Positions 8,282 through 17,660 of a stretch of DNA of 46,042 nucleotides are shown here, one piece after another. The notes beneath the pieces were generated by a model. It had not been told where the DNA came from, made no database searches, and worked only from the letters and a program-made list of their open reading frames with translations. The number at the start of each line of letters is the position of its first letter. Position 1 is the stretch's first letter. The stretch covers positions 1 to 46,042 of the forward strand of contig DQPL01000090.1 of NCBI GenBank assembly GCA_015664885.1, written 5' to 3'. The DNA is from Gemmatimonadota bacterium (GTDB lineage Bacteria; Gemmatimonadota; Gemmatimonadetes; Longimicrobiales; Gaopeijiaceae). Position numbers and translations under genes: made by a program.

Positions 8282-9585
8282 AAGATTCGAGCAGGTCTGT
8301 CCGTACCCGGGTTCATCGCATCACTGATCACATACCCGGGTCCGACCCTGCTTGCTACTAGAAGACCGACCGCGCGACTGACTGCGCTTGCTCTCCTCCC
8401 CATCGTCGCCATTGCCTGTTCCACCGGCGATGCCGCGTCGACTTGGGCAGGCACTGTCACCGACAGCGCAGGTGTCCAGGTCGTTCACAACCCACTCGAA
8501 GGCATCTGCGGACCTAGAGACGCGTGGGCCCTCGAGGAAGTACTCTCGATCGGTGAGCTGCTCGGAGAGCCAGGGTACCAGTTCGGCCAAATCATCAGCG
8601 TCGATACCGACGACGCGGGCAACGTCTACATCGCAGACTTCCAGGCGCAAGAAGTTCGAGTCTTCGACTCCGAGGGACTCTACACGCACACGATTGGTGG
8701 GCCGGGCGCTGGGCCTGGTGAGATCGGTATGGGACTCTCGGGTGTGTTCGCGTTGCCCGACGAAGTCTTCGTGCCGGATATCGGCAACGGCCGCATCAAT
8801 CGCTGCGCCCACGACGGCGAGTTGCTCGGAAGTCACCTCATCGACCTCACCAAGGGCATTCCCATCCGCTGGGATCGCATCGGCGACGACGTGGTGGCGC
8901 AGCTGCGCTCGATGGTAGGGGATGCCGACGCTGAGCCGACCGGCGACGTGATCGTCAAGATGGGTGGCGAAGAGGAAGCCCGGAAGACGATCAGCCACCT
9001 CCCAATAGGTCAGAGTCTTCAGTTCGTGAACGGGCAGCCACAGATCCGGTTCTTCGAGGCCGAGCCCATGTGGGACACGAGTTCCGACGGTCGTGTGATC
9101 ATGGCGGTGAACGAGTCGATTCGCATCGAGTTGCTCGACTCCGGCAGAGCCCTGGTTCGCATCATCACGCGAACGCACGAGGTAAAGCAGGTCACCGAGC
9201 GGGACCAGCGCATCTTCTTGGCCGCCATGCGCGACCTTTTCGAGCAGCAGGGTGCGCCTGCCGCGGCCATCGACGCGGCTATGGCCCGCTTCCAGTTCGC
9301 CGACACCTATCCGGCCTTCATCACGCTGACCCACGGACCGCAAGGGTCCGTCTGGGTACAGCGGTTCGCCGCGGCGACGAGATCAGCGACGAGGGCGACT
9401 TCAATCCGCAGGACCTGGGCTCCAACACCTGGGACATCTACGACGCGGAAGGACGGTACCTGGGAGACCTGACATTCCCAGGGAAGTACCAGCCCATCAA
9501 GGTGATGGACGACCGTATCTACGGGATCGCATGCGACGAGCTCGACGTCCAGTCGATGAAGGTGTACCGGGTCGTGATGGAGTAG
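8282..9585 (+). pseudogene. Six-bladed beta-propeller lipoprotein, frameshifted
   Basis: Frame 8282 to about 9363 encodes a lipoprotein signal (LTALALLPIVAIAC lipobox) followed by propeller blades with repeated motifs such as SVDTDDAGNVYIADFQ, QEVRVFDSEG and GGPGAGPGE. No ATG, GTG or TTG start was found in frame ahead of the lipobox, so the 5' end may be damaged. At about 9363 the frame runs off after SVWVQRF. Adding one G in the CGG of VQR restores VRRGDEISDEGDF, then NPQDLGSNTWDIYDAEG to the stop at 9585, matching the family's usual VQRVR...DPQDLGS ending. The disruption is therefore a single-base deletion. Whether it is biological or a sequencing error cannot be told from here. Related propeller proteins are secreted and have no firm function. 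Confidence 0.75.
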
Positions 9586-10207
9586 CCTTGGGCCACGCTG
9601 TGCTAGTTGCCCGGCTCCCGCTCGGCGCCGCCTCGCCCCGTTCGCCCTGCTCGGGCACCGCGTCCTCGAGCAGCGCCTCGAGCCGCTCCTGCACCTGCAC
9701 CTGCCCACCCGTCAGGGTAGCAAGCCTACCGAGAATCGCCCTCACTCGGTCCACGCCCGTAGTCGAAGGGCTGCTCACCTCGTCGATGACCTGATCAGCC
9801 ATCCGCGAATAGACCTCATAGGTCTCGTACGCGCGGGGCACTTCGATCACCCAGTCGAAGTCGAAGTACGACGCAGCCGGACTGACTTGCGATGCGCGCC
9901 AGGCCGCTGAAGAGAAGTCCGGGAGTCCCAGGTTGAAATTGGCCAGCAGAGAGAAGTCCTCTTCTTGCGTGACCTCCCTGAGCATGGCGTCGGTGGCGAG
10001 AAGACCCGGCCCGGTTTCCTCGAATTCGTCGAGGTTGGCGCGCAATTCGGTGACGACACCCATGCGGGCGCGGTCGGCGAACTCGTGCATCTGGCGCTCG
10101 TCTCGCCACTCCTCGACGGCCAGCGCGACCAGCACGGCGAAAACGACCATCAGCGCCTCGAGCGCGAGCTCAGGCAGCCTGGCCAATAGACTACGCGTAG
10201 CTGTCAT
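9497..10207 (-). CDS. One-TM protein of unknown function (DUF6090-like), odd C-terminus
   Basis: The ATG at 10207 starts MTATRSLLARLPELALEALM, then VVFAVLVALAVEEWRDERQ. This short cytoplasmic stretch, one membrane helix and charged exit are typical of DUF6090-like proteins. A helical extracytoplasmic domain of about 170 residues follows. The last 45 residues (SGSRATSTAWPKATPSR and on) are the antisense of the convergent propeller gene and look like read-through. A slip near 9640 would instead end as GGAEREPGN at 9603, just short of the neighbour's stop, so I suspect a one-base error or mutation there. It lies 20 bases downstream of the PIG-L gene and is probably in its operon. Function unknown. 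Confidence 0.6.
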   Translation of the reverse strand: MTATRSLLARLPELALEALMVVFAVLVALAVEEWRDERQMHEFADRARMGVVTELRANLDEFEETGPGLLATDAMLREVTQEEDFSLLANFNLGLPDFSSAAWRASQVSPAASYFDFDWVIEVPRAYETYEVYSRMADQVIDEVSSPSTTGVDRVRAILGRLATLTGGQVQVQERLEALLEDAVPEQGERGEAAPSGSRATSTAWPKATPSRPGTPSSTGRRARRMRSRRYGRPSP

Positions 10208-10226
10208 CGTTTCTAATCCACGGCGC

Positions 10227-12899
10227 TCATCGTGCAGCAGCAAACGCGGCCCACTCGCTTCCTTCCAGCGAAACCAGGTTGGCAAACAGCCGGTACGCGC
10301 CGGGCACTCTGCCCGCCCACTGCCTGAAGAACGACAGCCCAGTATACACGTACACACCCTCCCCGACCGACGCGACCAGAAGCGACCCGTGGCGCGCTGG
10401 CTCATCGGGATCGTTCAGCTCGAGCATCGGCAGGTATTCATCAACCCACTCGCTCGCGAAGTAGAGGCCTCGCTCCTGAACCCATCCCTCGAAGTCGTCC
10501 TGTGTGATGCGATTGGGCGTCGTGAAGACCGGCGCCTCGGGCTCGAGAACCGTGATTGATGCGGTCTCGTCCGCCACTCGGGGGGCAGGCCGCCCGATCG
10601 TCAGATCGTAGGGAGCATACCGACCGTTGGAGAACTGGTACTGGTTGTACTGATTGACGATAGTGCCCCCTGAGCGCACGAAGTCGAGCAGTTGATCGTT
10701 CGAGGCTCGAACGTCCGGACGGGTCTCGTAGGCGCGCACGCCGAGTACGATTACGTCGTACGCGGAGAAGGCACCCTCCCGCACCTGGGCTTCCGTCAGT
10801 AACTCCACCGACGCACCCATTTGCCGGAGCGCGGTTGGGCCCTCGTCGCCGGTGCCCATGATGTATCCGGCGCTCAGGCCCTCACGCACCGTGACGGGAA
10901 CCACGGTGACACGGACCTCAGCGTCCGCGAACATGGCGGTGCGTTCGATGTGCTCATAGTCGATGAGCGCAAAGCCCTCGTCATATGTACGTCCATCCAC
11001 TTCGGCGATCGCCTGGAAGACGTGATCGCCAGCCGTCACGGATGGTCCCGGCTGAACCTCGAACACTACGGAGCGTTCGGAGCCCGCGGACGTCAGTTCG
11101 AACGACTGAGACGCCGGAGAAACGCTCCAACCCGCCGGAGCCTGTAGCGTCACGTCACCCGACGCGCCTTCATCGGCCTCGGAGAGCAGCGCGACCTTGA
11201 TTTCCCGAGCTTCGGACCGGCCTTGAGGCCAAACCACCCCGGCGGGCGTCACCGACACCGAAACGGCAGGCACGATGAGGACCGGCGTCTCAAATTCGCC
11301 CTTGGCTTGATCGACTCCCACGTAGCGCCATGCAGCCGAGGCCTGCACCGGCGGACCCATCGGCTCACCGTCTTGGAAGGGGACGAAGCTCAGACTGGCG
11401 CCGACCAGACTTCGATCCCTCGGCAGGCCCCATGAAACACGGTCCTGGGGCCACCGGTACATCGCACCGTCCCGCTCTTCTTGCAGGAAATAGAGCTGAG
11501 ACAGGGACGCGTCGTCTGGTATCGTGACGTCGTAGGTCCAAGTCACGAGACTCCGAGCACCGACGCTGCCGTCTGCAGCCAAGCCCTCGACCGACACCTC
11601 TTCGACGGGCCAATCCACACCGGCCCGCAAGTTCACGCTCGGCAGCCAAAGGCTTGCCCGACCGGCATTCCACAGCTGCGCGCGCACCTGAAGCGTCTGC
11701 CCAGGCACCACGAGATCGTCCGACGAGCGGACCTGAAAGTCGATTCCTGCGGCCGCCATGAAGGCACGGTTCGCGACACTCCTGATGGTGCCAAGGGCGG
11801 CCCGAAACTCGAGGTCGCCGGGACGCAATGCCCCGGCGCGCCTCAAATGCCTGAGTGCGTCGGCCAGATGAGGCGCGACCCCGAACGGATCCAGGCCCAG
11901 CTCGTCACGCGCGCGCGCCACGGCGGCCCGATACGCCTCGAGGTGCCCTCCGATCTGGGCAGCGTCTTCCTCGTTCATGCCCGCGGTGAGTCCCACGAAC
12001 GTGGTATCGATGCCTGAGAACATCTCGTCTTCGGCACCACCGACGTGTGACGCCACGAAGGCGACTCCGGTCGTTCTGGGACCCGCGGGCTGCGGCGCGC
12101 CCATGTCCTGCGACCGATGCTGGCTGCGGCTCTCCATGGAGAGCTGGAAGTGCGATCGCCCGAGCAGCGGGTCGTAGGTTCCGGTTTCCACTACGATGTC
12201 GGGAGCGTCACTTGGTGGTCTCGAGCCGCCGAAGCGGCGGCGCGCCGATTGGTAAAGCTTCGCCGGAGTCCAGGGCTCCAAGCCCCGCGTCAGCTGCTCG
12301 GGAAAGCGAGTGGGGTCGCCCGCCGCCTCGAATACCTCGCGGGCGATGATGCCCGAAGCTTGATGCTGACCGTGTCCGTCTCGAGGCGTGCCACTCCAGA
12401 CTGAGACGATGACCTGAGGTCGAAACCTGCGCACGATCCACACGGCATCGGCAAGCAGCTGCTCGCGCGGCCAGAGCGTGAACGCCTCTTCGGCGGTCTT
12501 GGAGTACCCAAAGTCGAAGGCGCGGGTGAAGAACTGCTGGCCACCGTCCAGCGCGCGCGCTGCCTCCAGCTCACCTGTGCGAATCACGCCGAGGCCTTCC
12601 CACAACTCCGAACCAATGAGGTTCTGGCCCCCGTCCCCCCGCGTGAGCGAGAGATACGCGGTCTGGGCACCCCATCCCCGTGCCAGTGACGTCAGCAGGC
12701 CCGTGTCCTCGTCGTCCGGGTGTGCCCCGATCATGAGCACGCGCTTCACGCCCTCCATCTGACGAAGCAGCAGGCCTGTAGGGACGAGGCCGGTGCCTTC
12801 CATCGACTGGGCTGTCAGGCCAGGCGAAGCCATCACAACAAGCGTGGCCGCCAGCAGAGTGGACCTGATCCATCGCAAAGTAGATGATCCCATCTTCAC
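10227..12899 (-). CDS. Secreted PIG-L/LmbE-type deacetylase with C-terminal glutamine-amidotransferase-like domain
   Basis: An 890-residue secreted enzyme. A signal peptide covers residues 1-31 (LLAATLVVMASPGLTAQ). The PIG-L/LmbE domain spans about 50-260, with zinc motif GAHPDDED (His60) and a second zinc site HGQHQAS (His176, His179). PIG-L enzymes remove N-acetyl groups from amino sugars. A middle beta-rich region includes an NEW3-like segment (WSVSPASQSFELTSAGSERS). The C-terminal 200 residues contain YDVIVLGVRAYETRPDV and LLDFVRSGGTIVNQYNQYQ, the core of a ThuA/GATase1-like fold. This three-part layout suggests action on glycans or glycoconjugates outside the cytoplasm. It heads a two-gene unit with the DUF6090-like gene. 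Confidence 0.88.
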   Translation of the reverse strand: MKMGSSTLRWIRSTLLAATLVVMASPGLTAQSMEGTGLVPTGLLLRQMEGVKRVLMIGAHPDDEDTGLLTSLARGWGAQTAYLSLTRGDGGQNLIGSELWEGLGVIRTGELEAARALDGGQQFFTRAFDFGYSKTAEEAFTLWPREQLLADAVWIVRRFRPQVIVSVWSGTPRDGHGQHQASGIIAREVFEAAGDPTRFPEQLTRGLEPWTPAKLYQSARRRFGGSRPPSDAPDIVVETGTYDPLLGRSHFQLSMESRSQHRSQDMGAPQPAGPRTTGVAFVASHVGGAEDEMFSGIDTTFVGLTAGMNEEDAAQIGGHLEAYRAAVARARDELGLDPFGVAPHLADALRHLRRAGALRPGDLEFRAALGTIRSVANRAFMAAAGIDFQVRSSDDLVVPGQTLQVRAQLWNAGRASLWLPSVNLRAGVDWPVEEVSVEGLAADGSVGARSLVTWTYDVTIPDDASLSQLYFLQEERDGAMYRWPQDRVSWGLPRDRSLVGASLSFVPFQDGEPMGPPVQASAAWRYVGVDQAKGEFETPVLIVPAVSVSVTPAGVVWPQGRSEAREIKVALLSEADEGASGDVTLQAPAGWSVSPASQSFELTSAGSERSVVFEVQPGPSVTAGDHVFQAIAEVDGRTYDEGFALIDYEHIERTAMFADAEVRVTVVPVTVREGLSAGYIMGTGDEGPTALRQMGASVELLTEAQVREGAFSAYDVIVLGVRAYETRPDVRASNDQLLDFVRSGGTIVNQYNQYQFSNGRYAPYDLTIGRPAPRVADETASITVLEPEAPVFTTPNRITQDDFEGWVQERGLYFASEWVDEYLPMLELNDPDEPARHGSLLVASVGEGVYVYTGLSFFRQWAGRVPGAYRLFANLVSLEGSEWAAFAAAR

Positions 12900-13002
12900 A
12901 CCAGCCTCATGCAGAACGCACAGAACTACGCCGACTCGACGAAAGATAGAGTGGAGTCTCGTCCCGATGACACCCGCGAGCAGAAGTGTGCTCGCCTCCT
13001 GG

Positions 13003-13935
13003 CTACCGTTCCCGCTTCGGCCATTCCAGCGCTAGCGCCGCTGGAGCACGAGTGCGCCCGACGCCGAGCCCGAGCGCCGCAAGCGTCAGAACATACGGAA
13101 ACGCCAGAAAGAGCTGATAGGGTAAATCGAGTCCAAGCGCTTGGCCCTGGAACTGCAGCGCGTTGGCCGCTCCGAAGAAGAAGGCCGCCAACAGAACCCA
13201 CACCGGATTCCAGCGGCCGAGCACCACGACGGCGATCGCGATGAAGCCCCTGCCGGCACTCATGTTTTCAGCAAACGTGCCGGCGTGGGCGAGCACCAGG
13301 TGAGCGCCGGCGATGCCCGCCATCGTTCCACCCAGAATCGTCGCCCAAAAGCGGGTCCACCGTACGCGCACGCCGGCCGCATCAGCGGCGTCGGGGTCCT
13401 CTCCGACGGCTCGAAGCTCGAGGCCCCACGCGGTTCGATAAAGAAAATACCAAAGCGCGGGCGCGAGCACGTATGCGAGGTAGGCGGTGGGTGCCTGAGC
13501 GAAGAGCGCCGTGCCGACCACCGGGATCTCGGACAACACAGGGATCGGCGCGGGCGCCAGCGTGGGTACCGAAAGCACGGCACCGGTCGTCCCGAATCGC
13601 GCCTGATAGATCGCGCCCGTGAAGCCGAGCCCCCCTAGCGTGATCGCGGTGCCAGTGATGATCTGGTCGGTGCCCAGGCCGATCGCGAACGCCGCGAACG
13701 TAAACGCGACGAAGGCTCCTGCGGCGGCGCCAATCAAGAGACCGCCGCCGGGCCCGTCCAAGGCCATCGCCCCCAACGCACCACCGAGCGCACCTGCGAT
13801 GAGCGAACCCTCGAGGCCGATATTGATCACACCGCTGCGTTCGGTAATGGTCTCGCCCATGGCCGCTAACGCGAGCGGCACACCAAGCCGCACGGAGGCC
13901 TCTAGGAACGCCACGAAGACCACGGCCTCAGGCAC
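13003..13935 (-). CDS. BMP-type ABC importer, permease 2 (NupQ/YufQ-like)
   Basis: A 310-residue, multi-helix permease. It has the conserved sequence of the nucleoside/branched-chain permease family: GETITERSGVINIGLEGSL near the N-terminus and the cytoplasmic coupling loop ELRAVGEDPDAADAAGV that contacts the ATPase. It is the last gene of the importer operon and overlaps permease 1 by 8 bases. In characterised BMP-type systems two such permeases pair with one double-domain ATPase and import nucleosides, purines or riboflavin-like compounds. The C-terminal end is short and basic (LALEWPKRER). Confidence 0.9.
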   Translation of the reverse strand: MPEAVVFVAFLEASVRLGVPLALAAMGETITERSGVINIGLEGSLIAGALGGALGAMALDGPGGGLLIGAAAGAFVAFTFAAFAIGLGTDQIITGTAITLGGLGFTGAIYQARFGTTGAVLSVPTLAPAPIPVLSEIPVVGTALFAQAPTAYLAYVLAPALWYFLYRTAWGLELRAVGEDPDAADAAGVRVRWTRFWATILGGTMAGIAGAHLVLAHAGTFAENMSAGRGFIAIAVVVLGRWNPVWVLLAAFFFGAANALQFQGQALGLDLPYQLFLAFPYVLTLAALGLGVGRTRAPAALALEWPKRER

Positions 13936-14950
13936 GCTGTCGCCTCCTGACCTGATCCACCGCCAGCACGCTGAGGATCACCAGCGCTTCGACTGCGGTC
14001 ACCCACGACGAGGGAATCCCGGCGGCGCGTTGCATTTCGGCAGCACCGCCTTCGAGCGCGCCGAAGAGCAAGCCTGTGCCAATGACCGCGATGGGGTGGA
14101 GACCGCCGAGCAGAGCTACCGCGATCGCCGTATAGCCCCAACCCGGAGAGAGCCCCTCGTAGAGCGCAAATGTCACCCCCGCCACCTCCACGCCACCCGC
14201 GAGCCCGGCGATCGCGCCCGAGGCCAAGAAACTGATCAGTACGACGCGATCGGGGCTGATCATCCCGGCGACGCGAGCCGCACCGGGTGCGGCCCCGACA
14301 GCGCGGATCTCGAAGCCGATACGGGTCCACCGCAGCGTCGCCCACATGCCCACCCCGAGCATGACCGCCAGCAGGAAGCCCAGGTGCAGCCGGGTCCCTT
14401 CCACGAGCAGGGGCAACCGAGCAGCATCAGCGATCGGATCCGTCTGGTTGAAGACGCCACGCGCCTCCTGCAGCGGGCCCACAACCATGAACGCCGCCAA
14501 GTAAATGCCGACGAAGTTCATGAGGATGGTAGTGATGACTTCACCGACGCCAAGCCGCACACGCATGAGCGCGGGGATCGCGGACCATAGAGCACCCGCG
14601 ACACCGGCGGAGGTGAGCACCAGAGGCACGAGAACGAACCAGGGGAGATCGCCGCCGATGAGCCCGACCCATACAGCGGCGACCGCCCCCGCGTAGAGCT
14701 GCCCCTCGGCCCCGATGTTCCAGACACCGGCACGGAACGCCAGCGCCACGGCGAGCCCGGTGAGGATCAGCGGCACGGCGCGCACCATGGTGATGGACAG
14801 GATGGCGCTCGAGCTGCCGAAGGCGCCTCGCATCATCGCGGCTCCAGCCGAGAGGGGGTTGAAGCCGCCGAGCCAGAGAGAGCCCGCGGCGAGCGCCAGC
14901 GTCAGCAGCACGGCTGCCGCGGCCGTCCATGCCAGGCTCAGGCGCCTCAT
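13928..14950 (-). CDS. BMP-type ABC importer, permease 1 (NupP/YufP-like)
   Basis: A 340-residue permease with about eight to ten hydrophobic helices. It carries FRAGVWNIGAEGQLYAGAVA, the family signature that corresponds to GVINIGLEG in its partner, and a coupling loop FEIRAVGAAPGAARVAGM. The ATG at 14950 (MRRLSLAWTAAAAVLLTLAL) gives an immediate first helix. It lies 15 bases downstream of the ATPase gene and overlaps permease 2 by 8 bases, so the two should be made in equal amounts as a heterodimer. Substrate as for the operon: nucleosides or related bases are most likely. Confidence 0.9.
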   Translation of the reverse strand: MRRLSLAWTAAAAVLLTLALAAGSLWLGGFNPLSAGAAMMRGAFGSSSAILSITMVRAVPLILTGLAVALAFRAGVWNIGAEGQLYAGAVAAVWVGLIGGDLPWFVLVPLVLTSAGVAGALWSAIPALMRVRLGVGEVITTILMNFVGIYLAAFMVVGPLQEARGVFNQTDPIADAARLPLLVEGTRLHLGFLLAVMLGVGMWATLRWTRIGFEIRAVGAAPGAARVAGMISPDRVVLISFLASGAIAGLAGGVEVAGVTFALYEGLSPGWGYTAIAVALLGGLHPIAVIGTGLLFGALEGGAAEMQRAAGIPSSWVTAVEALVILSVLAVDQVRRRQRA

Positions 14951-14965
14951 CCGAAGCGCCTCATC

Positions 14966-16483
14966 TCAAGCGCCATCGTCGGAAGCGGTGACCCCACCGA
15001 GCATGATGGCGCCCACTCCGGTTCTCGTGCGCTGATCGGCGGGCACTTCTGTGAGGCGACTCCGCACCATCACGAAGAGTCGATCCGATAGCGCGAGCAC
15101 CTCGTCGAGGTCCGTAGAAATCAGGACGACCGCCGCTGCGGAGCCGTCAGCTTCGCGCCCCGCGACTACAGCGTCCTGCATCTGTCGGTGTACGAAGTCG
15201 GTAGCGACTACATCGAGGCCGCGCGTCGGGTTCTCGGCCACGAGCAGGTCCGTGGCCAGCGCGAGCTCGCGTCCCACTACCAGGCGTTGCTGGTTGCCAC
15301 CCGAAAGCGTGCCAGCGCGTACTCTGGTGTTGGCGGCTTGCACAGCGAAGACCGTACGCACCTGCTCAGCCCGCTTCCCGATTTCACCCCACTTCAGTCG
15401 GAGTCCCGAATGGAAGAATCCGTCGCGATGGACCGCCAGGGCGACGTTCTCCACCAGGTCGAAGTCGAGCGCGAGACCCTCGGACGTGCGGTCCTGCGGA
15501 ATGAAGCCGGTGCCGCTCGGGATCTCGACCTCTCCTGACGCCGCTTCCGCACGGCCGGCGAGCACGAGCGCCAACTCCCGCTGACCGTTGCCTTCCACTC
15601 CGGCGATACCGACGATCTCGCCACGACGGATCTCGAGCGAGACGCCACGTAGCGCCTCGACACCCGTCGATCCCATTGCACGCACGTCACGCAGGCGAGC
15701 GACGACCTCGCCACTGGTGGCGGCGGATCGTGGCCCACGCACGGAGCCGCCCGGCAACTCCGCCCCGACCATCGCCTTCGTGAGAACCTCTGCGTCGACC
15801 TCGGAGCGGCCCGCGCTCAAGACCGTGCGACCCTGACGGAGCACGGTCACGTGATCGGAGATCGAAAGCGCCTCGTCGAGCTTATGTGTGACGAGCACAA
15901 CGGCCCGTCCGTCCGCCGCGAGGCTACGCAGCAGAGTCAGGAGCCTCTCCACCTCTCGCGGTGTGAGCACAGCAGTGGGCTCATCGAGAATCAAAAGCGC
16001 CGGTTCTCTCAGCAGAGCCTTCAGGATCTCGACTCGTTGTCGGTCGCCGACGCCGAGGTCCTCGACCATCGCGTGCAGGTCGACACTAAGGCCCACCCGC
16101 GCCATCAGCTCGGCGGCTCTCTCGCGGACCTCCCCGAGTGGGAGCCGCCAGCCACGGGACGCATCGCGACGACCGAGCGCGAGGTTTTCGAGAACGCTGA
16201 GCCGGCGAACCAACTTGAAGTGCTGGTGCACCAAGCCGATTCCGTTCGCCCACGCATCTCGCGGACTGCGCAGGGTCACCGCGGCACCACGCAGCGTCAA
16301 CGTCCCGGCATCGGTACGTAGCATCCCTCCGAGGATGCTCAGCAGCGTCGACTTGCCCGCCCCGTTCTCGCCAAGGACCCCGTGTACTTCCCCAGCGTGC
16401 ACCTCGAGATCTGCTCCATCGAGCGCAGTAACAGGCCCAAAGCGGCGAACGATGCCGTCGAGCCTGGCGAGTACTTCGCTCAC
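14966..16483 (-). CDS. BMP-type ABC importer, double-domain ATPase (NupO/YufO-like)
   Basis: A 505-residue protein made of two ABC ATPase domains. Domain 1 has Walker A GENGAGKST (38-46), a signature region LGVGDRQRVEI and Walker B ALLILDEPTAVL. Domain 2 has a degenerate Walker A region (GVEGNGQREL) and a good signature LSGGNQQRLVVGREL. This is the arrangement usual for sugar and nucleoside importers of the RbsA/NupO class, where the second site is modified. The stop overlaps the downstream spacing by only 15 bases and the start overlaps the binding-protein gene by 4 bases, so translation is coupled. Confidence 0.92.
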   Translation of the reverse strand: MSEVLARLDGIVRRFGPVTALDGADLEVHAGEVHGVLGENGAGKSTLLSILGGMLRTDAGTLTLRGAAVTLRSPRDAWANGIGLVHQHFKLVRRLSVLENLALGRRDASRGWRLPLGEVRERAAELMARVGLSVDLHAMVEDLGVGDRQRVEILKALLREPALLILDEPTAVLTPREVERLLTLLRSLAADGRAVVLVTHKLDEALSISDHVTVLRQGRTVLSAGRSEVDAEVLTKAMVGAELPGGSVRGPRSAATSGEVVARLRDVRAMGSTGVEALRGVSLEIRRGEIVGIAGVEGNGQRELALVLAGRAEAASGEVEIPSGTGFIPQDRTSEGLALDFDLVENVALAVHRDGFFHSGLRLKWGEIGKRAEQVRTVFAVQAANTRVRAGTLSGGNQQRLVVGRELALATDLLVAENPTRGLDVVATDFVHRQMQDAVVAGREADGSAAAVVLISTDLDEVLALSDRLFVMVRSRLTEVPADQRTRTGVGAIMLGGVTASDDGA

Positions 16484-17514
16484 GGGACCCCGGGCTCGCC
16501 CTCGACGTAGTCCACGCGTGGAACCTGCAGCTCTCCCGCACGAATCCGTGCTCGCGCTGCATCGACGGCCGCCCGGAGGCTGTCAGGCACCCGGCCCACG
16601 AGTCCTGGGTTAAACAGAAAGTCGACCACGTCGTCGACGGAGCCCGCGTACAGCGGCCGCCCCCCGAGGGTGCCCGAGCGCCAGGCTTCCGCCGTTTCCA
16701 GGAACGCTTCGGGGATGCGGATCAGCGCGCTGCCCAGAATGATCTCGGGGGCCACGTCGTTCTGATCGCGATTCATGCCGAGCGCCCAGGCGGTACCGCC
16801 GGCCTCGACGACCTCGCGCACGGCCTGGAAGACCCCGAAGGAGGCCGCGTCGACATTGTGGATAATCACGTCTGCACCCCGCCTCAGCTGCGCGACTGCG
16901 GCCTCCTTGGCAGCCGCTACGTCATCCCAGTTGCCGGTGAAGGACTCGAGTATCTCGACGTCAGGGTCCACTACCTTCGCGCCGGCTTCAAAAGCCCTGA
17001 ACGTGCCTTGCACGGGCGGGATCGCGACGCCGCCCACCATGCCGACGATTCCCGACTCACTCATGCCCGCGGCGACCATGCCCGCCAAGTAGCTCGCCTC
17101 TTCCAATTGGAAGATGAGCGGCACCACGTTTTTCGCGTACCGCCCACCTCCGCTGACGATGAAGGTCGTATTGGGGAACTGCTCGCCGGCGCGCATGGCG
17201 GCGTCCTGGTATTCGAAGCCGTGTGCAAAGATCAGGTCGTAGCCCGCCGAAGCATACGAGAGGAAGGCTTCGTCGAATTCGGCGGGGGTGCGGGTCTGTT
17301 GGTGGCTGACTTGAGCGCCGAGCGAGTCCCGCAGGAGCATGAGTCCTTCATATGCCCCCGCATACCAACCGGCGTCGCTAACCGGACCTGCCGTGAGCAG
17401 CGCGGCGCGAATGTCCACCGAGGCTTCGCCTTGAGCGTCGCGCTGCTCACCGGTACACGCGGACACCGCCAGAGCGGCCGCAATTAGAGAAAGCCTGACG
17501 AACCGACGCATCAT
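16480..17514 (-). CDS. BMP-family substrate-binding lipoprotein
   Basis: A 344-residue lipoprotein of the BMP/Med family (basic membrane protein, the binding partner of NupOPQ-type importers). The ATG at 17514 begins MMRRFVRLSLIAAALAVSAC, a signal peptide with lipobox VSAC (Cys20). The frame continues upstream but without a signal sequence, so the later start is preferred. Two-lobed binding-protein features include AALLTAGPVSDAGWYAGAYEG, the purine-receptor-like DAGWY segment, LIFAHGFEYQDAA and GMVGGVAIPPVQGTFRAFEAG. First gene of a four-gene operon (binding protein, ATPase, two permeases), all closely spaced or overlapping. Probable ligand: a nucleoside or purine. Confidence 0.9.
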   Translation of the reverse strand: MMRRFVRLSLIAAALAVSACTGEQRDAQGEASVDIRAALLTAGPVSDAGWYAGAYEGLMLLRDSLGAQVSHQQTRTPAEFDEAFLSYASAGYDLIFAHGFEYQDAAMRAGEQFPNTTFIVSGGGRYAKNVVPLIFQLEEASYLAGMVAAGMSESGIVGMVGGVAIPPVQGTFRAFEAGAKVVDPDVEILESFTGNWDDVAAAKEAAVAQLRRGADVIIHNVDAASFGVFQAVREVVEAGGTAWALGMNRDQNDVAPEIILGSALIRIPEAFLETAEAWRSGTLGGRPLYAGSVDDVVDFLFNPGLVGRVPDSLRAAVDAARARIRAGELQVPRVDYVEGEPGVP

Positions 17515-17660
17515 CGTGTGCCTCTGTAAGGTCCTGGCGCGATCTAGCCTCTCGACGCCGAGCACACTGTAAACCACTGCCTGTTGGGAGTTCAAAGCGC
17601 CCGGTATGTTGTCGCTCTCAGCGGCCGGACGGCTCCACCAAAAAGCGCGAGCGCACACGA

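Noticed and set aside
13619-14590. 323-codon plus-strand frame opposite the ABC permeases
   Set aside because: Ala/Pro/Arg-rich antisense of two clear permeases; no signal or motif.
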